From Bradyrhizobium hereditatis (GTDB lineage Bacteria > Pseudomonadota > Alphaproteobacteria > Rhizobiales > Xanthobacteraceae): DNA of 64,000 nucleotides. The position numbers and the translations under genes were made by a program. The stretch covers positions 186,001-250,000 of the forward strand of contig NZ_JAGKJK010000009.1 of NCBI RefSeq assembly GCF_020329435.1. The letters run 5' to 3'. Shown here in pieces: positions 25,480 through 32,832 of the stretch. The first letter of the stretch is position 1. Every line of letters starts with the position of its first letter. Under the pieces are notes generated by a model, which worked only from the letters and a program-made list of their open reading frames with translations, was not told the DNA's origin and did no database searches.

Positions 25480-27096
25480 TTAAGCCGAAAGCCAAAGATC
25501 GTGCCAGCTCGCCGAGCCCCAGCGCGGGGTGTTGGAGTGGTTGCGCGCCTTTGCCGTGATCGTGGTGAGGAAGATCTGCTCGATCGGCATCCAGACCGGC
25601 AGCTCCGTGTTCACCTCCTTGACGAACTGGGCGTACAGCGCCTTGCGCTTGGCCGGATCAACCTCGGTGGCGGCATCGTCGATGGTCTTGTCGACGTTCT
25701 TGTCCTCCCAGCCCCATTGGTTGGTCCAGGGCGCGCCCTTCGGCTGGCCCGAGCGATACCAGACGGTGGTCGAGACCGCGGGGTCGTTGCGGTACTGGTG
25801 CCAGCCGGTCGCGATATCGAAGGCGTGCTCGTCATAGACCTGCTTGAGGAAGCCGCCGCCGTCGTTGCGGACGATCTCGACGGGAATGCCGACCTCGCCG
25901 AGCGATTGCTGGATGAAGGTCGACCACAGCGAGATGTCCTCGCCCCAGGGCGCCGGCAACAGTCTTAGCGAGAAGCGGGTGCCGCCGCGGCCCGCCTTGA
26001 AGCCGGCTTCGTCGAGCAGCGCGGCCGCCTTGGCCTTGTCGTAGGGATATTGCGGCGTATTCGGCCCGGGATAGAAATCGGTCGAGGTCGAGGGGATCGG
26101 CCCGGTGCCGAGCTTGGCGAAATCGCCGAGGAAGTTCTCGATGAAAAACGGCACGTTGATCGCATGCGCGATCGCGCGGCGAACCCTGATGTCGGACAGT
26201 TCCTTGCGGCGGAAGTTGAATTCCAACGTGTTGGTCCGCGCATTGCCTTCATTGCCCTTGGTCGAGACGATGAAGCGCTTGTCCTTGCCGAGGCGAGCGA
26301 GATCCGAGAGCGTCAGACTGGAGAATGGAGCGTAGTGAAGTTCGCCGGCTTCCATTTGCGCCGCCGCCGCTGCGCGATCGGTGATCACCTTCCATACGAT
26401 ACGATCGAGATAGGGCGCGTTCGGCCGCCAGTAATTCTCGTTGCGGTCGGCAATGATGTATTGGCCGCGCTCATATTTGACGAACTTGAACGGGCCGGTC
26501 CCGACGGGTGCGAGGTTGGTCGGGTTCTGCCTGATATCGCCGCTCTCATAGAGATGCCTGGCCGAGACATAGCCGAGGTCGGGTAGCGCCCGCAGCAGCA
26601 GGTTCAGCGGCATCGGCCGGTCGTATTTGAAGATCGCGGTGTGCGGATCAGGCGTCTCGACCGCGGTGAGGAACAGCTGCAGCGTCGATCCGTAATTGAG
26701 GATCTTCTTCCACATGTTCATCGCGGTGAATTCGACGTCGGCCGAGGTGAACGGCTTGCCGTCGTGCCAGGTGATGCCTTGGCGCAGTTTGAAGGTCACC
26801 GTTTTGCCGTCGGGGGTAGCTTCCCAGCTCTCGGCGAGCACGCCGACCGGCTGGCCGTTGGCGTCGAGGTCGACCAGGTTCTCCTGGATCTTGCCGCCGA
26901 TGATGTAGACGCCGGTGGAGGCCTGGAGGCTCGGGTTGAGCTGGCGCTGCTCGGCGGCGTAATGGACGTTGAACACGCCGCCCTTGCGCGGCGTCTCCTG
27001 GGCAAAGGCCCGCATCGGATTGATCACGTTGGCCGCGATGGCCGCCGATGTCAGCAGCGCGGTGCGGCGATTGATTTCAAGGCGCGTCAAATCCAT
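25480..27096 (-). CDS. Peptide/opine-type ABC transporter substrate-binding protein (family 5)
   Basis: 538 residues, the usual length for family-5 binding proteins. The N-terminus has a twin-arginine-like signal (NRRTALLTSAAIAAN, then RAFAQ), and the mature part has the family signature FKLRQGITWHDGKPFTSADVEFT. GGAGA precedes the ATG by about 8 bases on the minus strand. It is the first gene of the operon encoding the two permeases and the fused ATPase. The substrate is unknown: dipeptides, oligopeptides or an opine are all possible. Confidence 0.9.
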   Translation of the reverse strand: MDLTRLEINRRTALLTSAAIAANVINPMRAFAQETPRKGGVFNVHYAAEQRQLNPSLQASTGVYIIGGKIQENLVDLDANGQPVGVLAESWEATPDGKTVTFKLRQGITWHDGKPFTSADVEFTAMNMWKKILNYGSTLQLFLTAVETPDPHTAIFKYDRPMPLNLLLRALPDLGYVSARHLYESGDIRQNPTNLAPVGTGPFKFVKYERGQYIIADRNENYWRPNAPYLDRIVWKVITDRAAAAAQMEAGELHYAPFSSLTLSDLARLGKDKRFIVSTKGNEGNARTNTLEFNFRRKELSDIRVRRAIAHAINVPFFIENFLGDFAKLGTGPIPSTSTDFYPGPNTPQYPYDKAKAAALLDEAGFKAGRGGTRFSLRLLPAPWGEDISLWSTFIQQSLGEVGIPVEIVRNDGGGFLKQVYDEHAFDIATGWHQYRNDPAVSTTVWYRSGQPKGAPWTNQWGWEDKNVDKTIDDAATEVDPAKRKALYAQFVKEVNTELPVWMPIEQIFLTTITAKARNHSNTPRWGSASWHDLWLSA

Positions 27097-27524
27097 GCGA
27101 AGTCTCCGAACACGATATTGATGGCGAACCGTTCACGCGTCCGCCTTGAGGGCGATGTTACGATGGAACGTGAGCGCGAGTCATTTTCAAATCGCGCGGG
27201 CATCCGGAAAATCCTTCCTGAAACAACGTGCTTAGCGGCCGATCCATCTGCGCATTTTGTCGCGCCGGAAGCCAAATCAGGGCTCGCTCCGATAGAGGCG
27301 GAGAGGGGAGAGCAGCCCCGGATTGTCCGAATTTGGGCGCTCGGGCAGCGCTGAATCCCTCTAAAAATAGGCCCTGGACGGCTTCCGATGTTAAAAAACC
27401 CGGAAAAATTGGACGAATCACTACAACTCGACTAGCGAGATACTTGTGCAGATGTCGAAAACCCCGTTTTTTTAGGCGGTTTCCGCACATATCGTCGCCC
27501 TGTGCCAGAATCAATGGAGCAACC
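27097..27524. other. 428-base intergenic region upstream of the HU gene
   Basis: It separates the divergent peptide-ABC operon and the HU gene and must hold both promoters, but I see no clear -35/-10 pair. There is an AT-rich part from about 27360 to 27480 with a CCCCG-T7 tract near 27465. An open frame extends HU upstream but has no ribosome site and is not credible coding. Confidence 0.5.
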
Positions 27525-27824
27525 ATGGCCACCCAAATGTCTAAGTCGCAGCTGATCGAGAAGATCGCGACCACCACCGAAATTTCGAAGAAAGAGGTCA
27601 AGAACGTGATGGACACGCTCGTTGACGTCGGTCACAAGGAGCTCAAGAAGAACGGGGTATTCCTCGTTCCTGGCTTCGCGAAGTTCGTCGTGGTCAAGAA
27701 GCCCGCGACCAAGGCTCGTAAGGGCACCAACCCCTTCACGGGCGAAGAGATGATGTTCAAGGCCAAGCCGGCCCGCAAGATCGTCCGGGCCCGCCCGGTC
27801 AAGGCCGCCAAGGACGCGGTCTAA
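27525..27824 (+). CDS. HU-family DNA-binding protein
   Basis: 99 residues, the normal HU size plus a few N-terminal residues and a basic C-terminal extension. The HU core is SKSQLIEKIATTTEISKKEV, then GFAKFVVVKKPATKARKGTNPFTGEE with the DNA-intercalating arm region, and a Lys/Arg-rich tail (KPARKIVRARPVKAAKD). It bends and compacts DNA in the nucleoid. GGAG at 27516-27519 is 5 bases from the ATG, so the shorter start is right despite an open frame upstream. An intrinsic terminator follows within 25 bases. Confidence 0.95.
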   Translation: MATQMSKSQLIEKIATTTEISKKEVKNVMDTLVDVGHKELKKNGVFLVPGFAKFVVVKKPATKARKGTNPFTGEEMMFKAKPARKIVRARPVKAAKDAV

Positions 27825-27845
27825 GAGCGATCTAATAAAAGCGAG

Positions 27846-27879
27846 AAGGCCTCCGGCGACGGGGGCCTTTTTGTTTTTC
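27846..27879 (+). terminator. Intrinsic terminator of the HU gene
   Basis: AAGGCC-T-CC pairs with GG-G-GGCCTT around a short GGCGAC loop, followed by T-rich sequence to 27878. It is a textbook stem and T-tract, 22 bases after the stop. Confidence 0.9.
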
Positions 27880-27885
27880 ACCTCG

Positions 27886-28010
27886 CCCCGTCGTCCCTGC
27901 GAACGCAGGGGCCCATACCGCGTGATTTCTCTTGTGGCACCGTGGCAGACGCCGTCCTTCCAAACGAAGCCCTGTGATTATGGGTCGCTGCGTTCGCAGG
28001 GACGACGGGG
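27886..28010. repeat. Interspersed palindromic repeat (CGTCGTCCCTGCGAACGCAG type)
   Basis: Exact 23-base arms at 27886-27908 and 27988-28010 in inverted orientation, with about 80 bases between. The element lies directly after the HU terminator. It looks like one of the intergenic mosaic repeats common in bradyrhizobia. Confidence 0.7.
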
Positions 28011-28108
28011 GAGAGAGTTCGTGCACGTCATCCGCCACAGCTCGTCATCCCCGCAAGGGCGGGGCGAGGGAGGAGCGGGCACGCACGTTGCGCCTTTGCC
28101 AAGTTGCC

Positions 28109-28888
28109 CTACACCACCGGCGAACGGCCGCCGTCGACATTGATCGCCGTGCCGGTGATGAACGATCCCTGATCGGAAGCAAGGAAGCAGGCGAGGTTGG
28201 CGAATTCCTCCGCCGTGCCGATGCGGCCCAAGGGCGTGCCCTTGGCGAGGTTCTTGGCGAACACCTCGAAGTCCGTGTCGGGCGCCTGTGCCGCATGCCG
28301 CTTCACCCATTGATCGCTCATGATCAGGCCGACCAGCATCGCATTCACCAGGATGTTGTGCTCGCCGCCCTCGCTCGCCATCACCTTGGTCAGCGCCATG
28401 CCAGCTGCCCGAGACACCGAGGTGGGCGCCGACGAGCCCGCGGGCGCCTTGGCATAGGTGTTGAGCACGTTGATGATGCGGCCCCATTTGCGCGCCTTCA
28501 TGCCGGGCCAGACCAGGCGGCTGAAGCGGATCGCCGCGAACAGTTTGAGGTCGAGGTCTTCCTGCCAGGCTTCGTCGGAAATGTTCTCGAACGCCATCGT
28601 CCGCGCGGTGCCGGCGTTGTTGATCAGGATATCGACCGGGCCGAGATCGCTGACAATCTTGTCATGCGCGCTTGCAATATCCGCCGCCTTCGAGACGTCG
28701 CAGACATAGTCCCGAACCACAAGGCCGTCCTTGCCGAGTTGCTCCCGCGCGGCTTTCAAATCCTGCGCGCCGCGCGCGAGGATCGCCACCTTGGCGCCAG
28801 CGCCGGCAAAGCGCCGCGCGACCGCAAACCCAATTCCCTTGCTGCCGCCGGTGACCACGGCGACGCGATCTTTCATCGTGACTTGCAT
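28109..28888 (-). CDS. Short-chain dehydrogenase/reductase with altered catalytic residues
   Basis: 259 residues with an intact Rossmann fold: cofactor motif TGGSKGIGFAVA (TGxxxGxG), NNAG at the fourth strand, and a C-terminal SFITGTAINVDGG. The active-site Y-x-x-x-K is not where it should be: the region reads SAPTSVSRAAGMALTK, so Thr replaces Tyr and Arg replaces Lys, and the usual Ser is also unclear. It may bind NAD(P) without classical reductase activity, or belong to a divergent SDR group. The ATG at 28888 follows GGAGA by 6 bases; a TTG start 12 bases upstream is less likely. Confidence 0.85.
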   Translation of the reverse strand: MQVTMKDRVAVVTGGSKGIGFAVARRFAGAGAKVAILARGAQDLKAAREQLGKDGLVVRDYVCDVSKAADIASAHDKIVSDLGPVDILINNAGTARTMAFENISDEAWQEDLDLKLFAAIRFSRLVWPGMKARKWGRIINVLNTYAKAPAGSSAPTSVSRAAGMALTKVMASEGGEHNILVNAMLVGLIMSDQWVKRHAAQAPDTDFEVFAKNLAKGTPLGRIGTAEEFANLACFLASDQGSFITGTAINVDGGRSPVV

Positions 28889-29085
28889 CTCGTTCTCCAA
28901 TCACGGTCGATGACGCCCCCGTGAATGCCGGAAATACTATCCGGTTCGGAAGGCGCTTTAGACAAGGATTTTTCCTGTTTGGCCGCACGGCGAATGGCAT
29001 CGTTGCTATTTTTGCAAAGCGCCTTGTGGAGCCCGGCGGCCGCGCCAAGATCAAATAGAACAACAATGGAGTCCAGGAGACCACC

Positions 29086-29931
29086 ATGGGCCTGCAGCAA
29101 GCAAAACTCGAATCGCTTCCCTACGTTACCGCCGAAGTGAACTATCTCGCGCCGGTCGCAGGAAAGCCCCGCACCTACGCTTTCGATCCGCCGCCGGGCG
29201 AGCCCAAATCGACCGCGCTGCCCGAACCGCACAACGTCCCGATCTTCGATGCGCGCCTGATCGCCGCCAATCTCTCCCTGGATCGCGAAGGCTTTGCGCT
29301 GGTCCGCCATCCCACCATCGTCAGGAATTTCTACGACGATAATGAGGTGCGGAACGTCTACTATCCCGCCGTAGAAGCCTTTCTCAAGGCGACACTGAAA
29401 GCGGACCGCGTCTTCATCTTCGACCACACCGTGCGCAAGCGCGTAGAGGGCGCCGCTGATGTCAGAGGCGCCGGCCCGCGCCAGCCGGCCACGCGGGTGC
29501 ATGTCGACCAGACCGAAAAATCCGGCGCCAACCGCGTTCGCGAGCATCTGCCCGATGAGGCGGAAGAACTGTTGAAGGGGCGCGTGCAGGTCATCAATGT
29601 GTGGCGGCCGATCCGCGGCCCCTTGCGGGATACGCCGCTCGCCATGTGCGATGGCCAGACCGTCGAGGCCGGTGATCTCGTCGCCTCCGACCTGATCTAT
29701 CCGAACCGCAGCGGCGAGACTTATTCGGTCAAATACAACCCGAACCACCGCTGGTACTACATTCCGGAAATGCGGGCCGACGAGGCGTTGCTGCTCAAAT
29801 GCTACGATTCCGCAACCGACGGCCGCACGCGGTTCGGGCCGCATACCGCCTTCACCGATCCGACCACGCCGGCCGATGCGCCCCCGCGCGAGAGCATCGA
29901 ATTGCGCACACTGGTGTTCCACCGGAACTGA
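29086..29931 (+). CDS. CmcJ/NvfI-family (GA4-desaturase-like) oxidoreductase
   Basis: 281 residues matching the CmcJ/AsaB family, relatives of Fe(II)/2-oxoglutarate-type enzymes in beta-lactam and fungal pathways. Landmarks are PRTYAFDPPPGEPKS, REGFALVRHPTIVRNFYDDNEV, ATRVHVDQTEKSG (a His/Asp motif that could bind iron), VINVWRPIRGPL, and RFGPHTAFTDP. Bacterial members are widespread and mostly uncharacterised. AGGAGA precedes the ATG. It stands between the SDR (divergent) and an MFS gene, with a perfect hairpin just after its stop. Confidence 0.82.
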   Translation: MGLQQAKLESLPYVTAEVNYLAPVAGKPRTYAFDPPPGEPKSTALPEPHNVPIFDARLIAANLSLDREGFALVRHPTIVRNFYDDNEVRNVYYPAVEAFLKATLKADRVFIFDHTVRKRVEGAADVRGAGPRQPATRVHVDQTEKSGANRVREHLPDEAEELLKGRVQVINVWRPIRGPLRDTPLAMCDGQTVEAGDLVASDLIYPNRSGETYSVKYNPNHRWYYIPEMRADEALLLKCYDSATDGRTRFGPHTAFTDPTTPADAPPRESIELRTLVFHRN

Positions 29932-29972
29932 TCGCCGCCTTCGGATTCGCGTTCCCGCGATATTGGTGATAC

Positions 29973-29999
29973 CTCGCCCCAAAACAGTTTTGGGGCGAG
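29973..29999. promoter_or_regulatory. Perfect 12-base hairpin ending just before the MFS start
   Basis: CTCGCCCCAAAA pairs exactly with TTTTGGGGCGAG around a CAG loop. It follows the CmcJ-family stop by 41 bases and ends 7 bases before the MFS ATG, so it could terminate the upstream gene and mask the GGGGCGAG that would serve as the MFS ribosome site. Confidence 0.55.
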
Positions 30000-30006
30000 A
30001 TGGCTC

Positions 30007-31242
30007 ATGGACGGCGGCAAGGCGGATGACGCTGATATCAACTTCCGCGTACTGATATCAGCGCTTCTGGCGCTTGCCTGCGGCCACATGCTGTCGACCC
30101 TGCTACGGACAATTCCGGCGGTCAGCCTCGACGTGATGGCCGCCGACTTCCGCACCGCGCCACAGACGCTGGCGAGCCTCACGTCGATCTACCATTTCGC
30201 CTTCGCCGCCTCGCAGATCCCGGTCGGCGCCGCGATGGACCGCTTTGGCGTCCGCCCGGTTTCGTTGAGCCTGCTCGCGGGAACCATCGTAGGCGCGTTG
30301 GCATCGGGGCTCGCCACCGGGCCAGCGAGCTTTATGTTCGGACAACTGCTGCTCGGCATCGCCACCTCGGGCATGCTGATGTGCCCGATGACACTGGCCG
30401 CCAAGCAGATGTCGGCGGCGCGCTTCGGCCTGTGGTCCGGCATCATTCTCTCGGTCGGCAATATCGGCATGCTGCTGTCGGCGAGCCCGCTCGCCTTCGT
30501 CGTCGAGCATTTTGGCTGGCGGGCAGGGTTCTGGATCTCCGCCGGTTTTGGCGCGGCGGTGGCGCTGGCCGTGTTCCTGCTGGTTCCGAAACAGCCGGCC
30601 GAGCATGCCGACCCATCCTCGCCGCTGTCGCAGATGGCCAAGGTCCTGCGCATCGGCCTATCGCGACCCCTGCGCGGCCTGATCGCGCTGGCGCTGGTTT
30701 CGCTGGCGGCCTCCCTGGTGCTACGCGGCTTGTGGGGCGGCCCGTGGCTGATGGAAATCAAGGCGCTCGGCCGCGTCGAAGCCGGCAATGTGCTCGGCCT
30801 GTTCACGCTCGCGCTGATCGCCGGTCCCGCGCTGATGGGCTTCCTGGATCGCAGCTTCGGCCATCGCCGCGAAGTGCTGGCTGCGACGCATTCCCTTGCG
30901 GCACTGCTGCTCGCCCTGGCAGCGGCCGGCGCGCCAAATTACCCGCTATCCGAGCTGCTAGGTGTACACGCCGTGCCGGCGCAGATCGATGCCGCGCTGT
31001 TCGTCCTGATGGGCATTGCGATCTCGACGCAGCCGCTACTGTTCGGCATGACGCGGCAAATGGCGGGCGCGCAGAATGCCGGCAAGGCGCTTTCCGCGAT
31101 CAACCTCGCATTCTTCCTCGGCGCCGCGCTGATGCAATCGGCGACCGGCGTGGTCGCGACGATCTTCGGCCTTCCCGCAGTGCTGCTATTCATGGCCGCG
31201 GCCTTGATCGTCGGGGTGATTGTGTTTTTGATGTACACGTAG
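30007..31242 (+). CDS. MFS transporter (drug/metabolite exporter type)
   Basis: 411 residues with twelve hydrophobic helices and the loop 2-3 motif GAAMDRFGVRP (G-x-x-x-D-R-x-G). Central charged residues between helices 6 and 7 (VPKQPAEHADPSSPLSQM) mark the halves. It is a proton-driven inner-membrane exporter or importer of unknown substrate. The only likely ribosome site lies in the 3' arm of the preceding hairpin. Its stop codon TAG (31240-31242) lies in the first bases of a palindromic interspersed repeat, so the repeat appears to have landed at, or to define, the end of the gene. Confidence 0.85.
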   Translation: MDGGKADDADINFRVLISALLALACGHMLSTLLRTIPAVSLDVMAADFRTAPQTLASLTSIYHFAFAASQIPVGAAMDRFGVRPVSLSLLAGTIVGALASGLATGPASFMFGQLLLGIATSGMLMCPMTLAAKQMSAARFGLWSGIILSVGNIGMLLSASPLAFVVEHFGWRAGFWISAGFGAAVALAVFLLVPKQPAEHADPSSPLSQMAKVLRIGLSRPLRGLIALALVSLAASLVLRGLWGGPWLMEIKALGRVEAGNVLGLFTLALIAGPALMGFLDRSFGHRREVLAATHSLAALLLALAAAGAPNYPLSELLGVHAVPAQIDAALFVLMGIAISTQPLLFGMTRQMAGAQNAGKALSAINLAFFLGAALMQSATGVVATIFGLPAVLLFMAAALIVGVIVFLMYT

Positions 31243-31318
31243 GATGGGTGGAGCGTAAGCGATACCCATCAATGCAGGTTGAAGCGTGATGGGTTTCGCT
31301 GCGCTCTACCCATCCTAC
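31239..31318. repeat. GTAGGATGGGT palindromic repeat, copy 1
   Basis: Ends GTAGGATGGGT and ACCCATCCTAC are inverted, with AGCGATACCCATC and GATGGGTTTCGC inside. It starts within the MFS stop codon. Related copies lie at 32671, 36553 and 50763. Confidence 0.85.
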
Positions 31319-31340
31319 GATGAGGTTCAAGGAAGCCCGC

Positions 31341-32657
31341 ATGTATCCGGACCCAAATTCCTCTTCGCAAAAAATGTACGATCGCGCGCTGGCGAGCCTT
31401 CCCGGCGGCAACACGCGCACCACCGTGTTCATGAAGCCCTATCCGATCTACGCCGCGCGCGGCGATGGCTGCCGGGTGTGGGATCTCGACGGCAATGTCT
31501 ATATCGACTGCATCAACAATTTCACCGCGGCGATCCATGGTCACGCGCATCCCGCCCTGATCAAGGCGGCGACCGCGCAGCTCGCGCTGGGATCGGCGTT
31601 CGGCATGCCGACCGAATCCGAGGTCGATCTTGCCGAGCTGTTGGTGTCGCGGCTGCCGTCGGTCGATCAGGTTCGCTTCGCCAATTCCGGCACGGAAGCC
31701 GTGATGATGGCGCTGAAGGCGGCGCGTGCGCATACCGGCCGGCCCAAGATCGCGAAATGCGAAGGAGCCTATCACGGCTCCTATGATTACGCCGAGGTGA
31801 GTCTCGATCCGGCACCGGAAGCCTGGGGCCGCAACGCGCTGGTCTCAGTGGCCTATGCCAAGGGCACGCCGGAGAATGTGCTGGCCGACGTCGTCACCAT
31901 TCCCTTCAACGACCCGGATGCTGCCGTCAGCCTGATCCGCGAGCACGGCGAGGGGCTCGCCTGCGTGCTGGTCGACCCCATGCCTAACCGCGCCGGGCTT
32001 GCGCCGGCCGACCAGGCCTATCTGGAGGCGCTTCGCAAAGTCACGCGCGAGATCGGCGCGCTCCTGATCTTCGATGAGGTTATCACGTTCCGCCTCGGCT
32101 ATCGCGGCGCGCAGGGCATCTGGAACATCGACCCTGACCTGACCACGCTCGGCAAGATCATCGGCGGCGGCTTTCCGGTTGGCGCGATCGGCGGCCGCAA
32201 GGATGTCATGGCCGTGTTCGATCCCAGGCAAGGCAAGCCTGCGCTGCCGCATGGCGGCACGTTCTCCGCCAATCCCGTGACGATGCGGGCCGGGATCGCC
32301 GCAATGCAGTTGCTCGATGAAGCGGCCTTTGCGCGGCTCGCTGCGATGGGCGAGGCGGTGCGCTCCGGCATCAATGCTGCGTTCAAGCGCCATCGCGTAC
32401 CCGGCGGGACCGTCGGTCGCGGCTCCTTGCTCAAGATTCACTTCGCCGACCGGCCTGTCCGCGACTATCGCTCCGCCTATCTGAGCGAGGAGGAGGCGCG
32501 GCGTCAGACGGTATTCTTCCGCGCATTTATCAATCGCGGCGTGCTATCCGCGAGCAATGGCTTGATGGCGTTGTCGACTCCGATGACGGATGCGGATATC
32601 CATGCCATCATTGATGCAGCCTCGGGCGCGCTCGAGGAAGTCGCCCGCACGCTGTGA
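31341..32657 (+). CDS. PLP-dependent class-III aminotransferase / GSA-aminomutase-like (HemL-like)
   Basis: 438 residues of fold type I. Motifs: SLPGGNTRT near the N-terminus (typical of glutamate-1-semialdehyde aminomutases), NSGTEAVMMALKAARAHTG, IFDEVITFRLGYRG, and the Schiff-base Lys in TTLGKIIGGGFPVGAIGG. Despite resemblance to HemL, its neighbours are a hydantoinase pair, so it more likely handles an amino acid or beta-amino acid than heme precursors. The ATG at 31341 has AAGGA 7 bases upstream; an in-frame ATG at 31320 lies at the end of a repeat and is less likely. Confidence 0.87.
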   Translation: MYPDPNSSSQKMYDRALASLPGGNTRTTVFMKPYPIYAARGDGCRVWDLDGNVYIDCINNFTAAIHGHAHPALIKAATAQLALGSAFGMPTESEVDLAELLVSRLPSVDQVRFANSGTEAVMMALKAARAHTGRPKIAKCEGAYHGSYDYAEVSLDPAPEAWGRNALVSVAYAKGTPENVLADVVTIPFNDPDAAVSLIREHGEGLACVLVDPMPNRAGLAPADQAYLEALRKVTREIGALLIFDEVITFRLGYRGAQGIWNIDPDLTTLGKIIGGGFPVGAIGGRKDVMAVFDPRQGKPALPHGGTFSANPVTMRAGIAAMQLLDEAAFARLAAMGEAVRSGINAAFKRHRVPGGTVGRGSLLKIHFADRPVRDYRSAYLSEEEARRQTVFFRAFINRGVLSASNGLMALSTPMTDADIHAIIDAASGALEEVARTL

Positions 32658-32670
32658 TTTGCGCAGCTCC

Positions 32671-32816
32671 GTAGGATGGGTGGAGCGACTTGTCCGCCGC
32701 AGCTCGAAGAGCGAAGGCGGAAGCGACCTGTCCGCCGTAGCTCGAAGAGAAGGCGGATACCCATCAGCTGCTGTGCGTGATAGTGATGGGTTTCGCAAGA
32801 GCTCAACCCATCCTAC
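32671..32816. repeat. GTAGGATGGGT palindromic repeat, copy 2, with inner tandem duplication
   Basis: Ends match copy 1. Inside, a 35-base unit (about 32686-32720 and 32721-32755; core TGTCCGCCG and AGCTCGAAGAG) is repeated in tandem with a few changes. It separates the aminotransferase and hydantoinase genes. Confidence 0.8.
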
Positions 32817-32832
32817 GGGCAAGAACAGAAGA

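Noticed and set aside
27228..27524. N-terminal extension of the HU gene
   Set aside because: The extension lacks HU homology, and GGAG sits correctly before the ATG at 27525.
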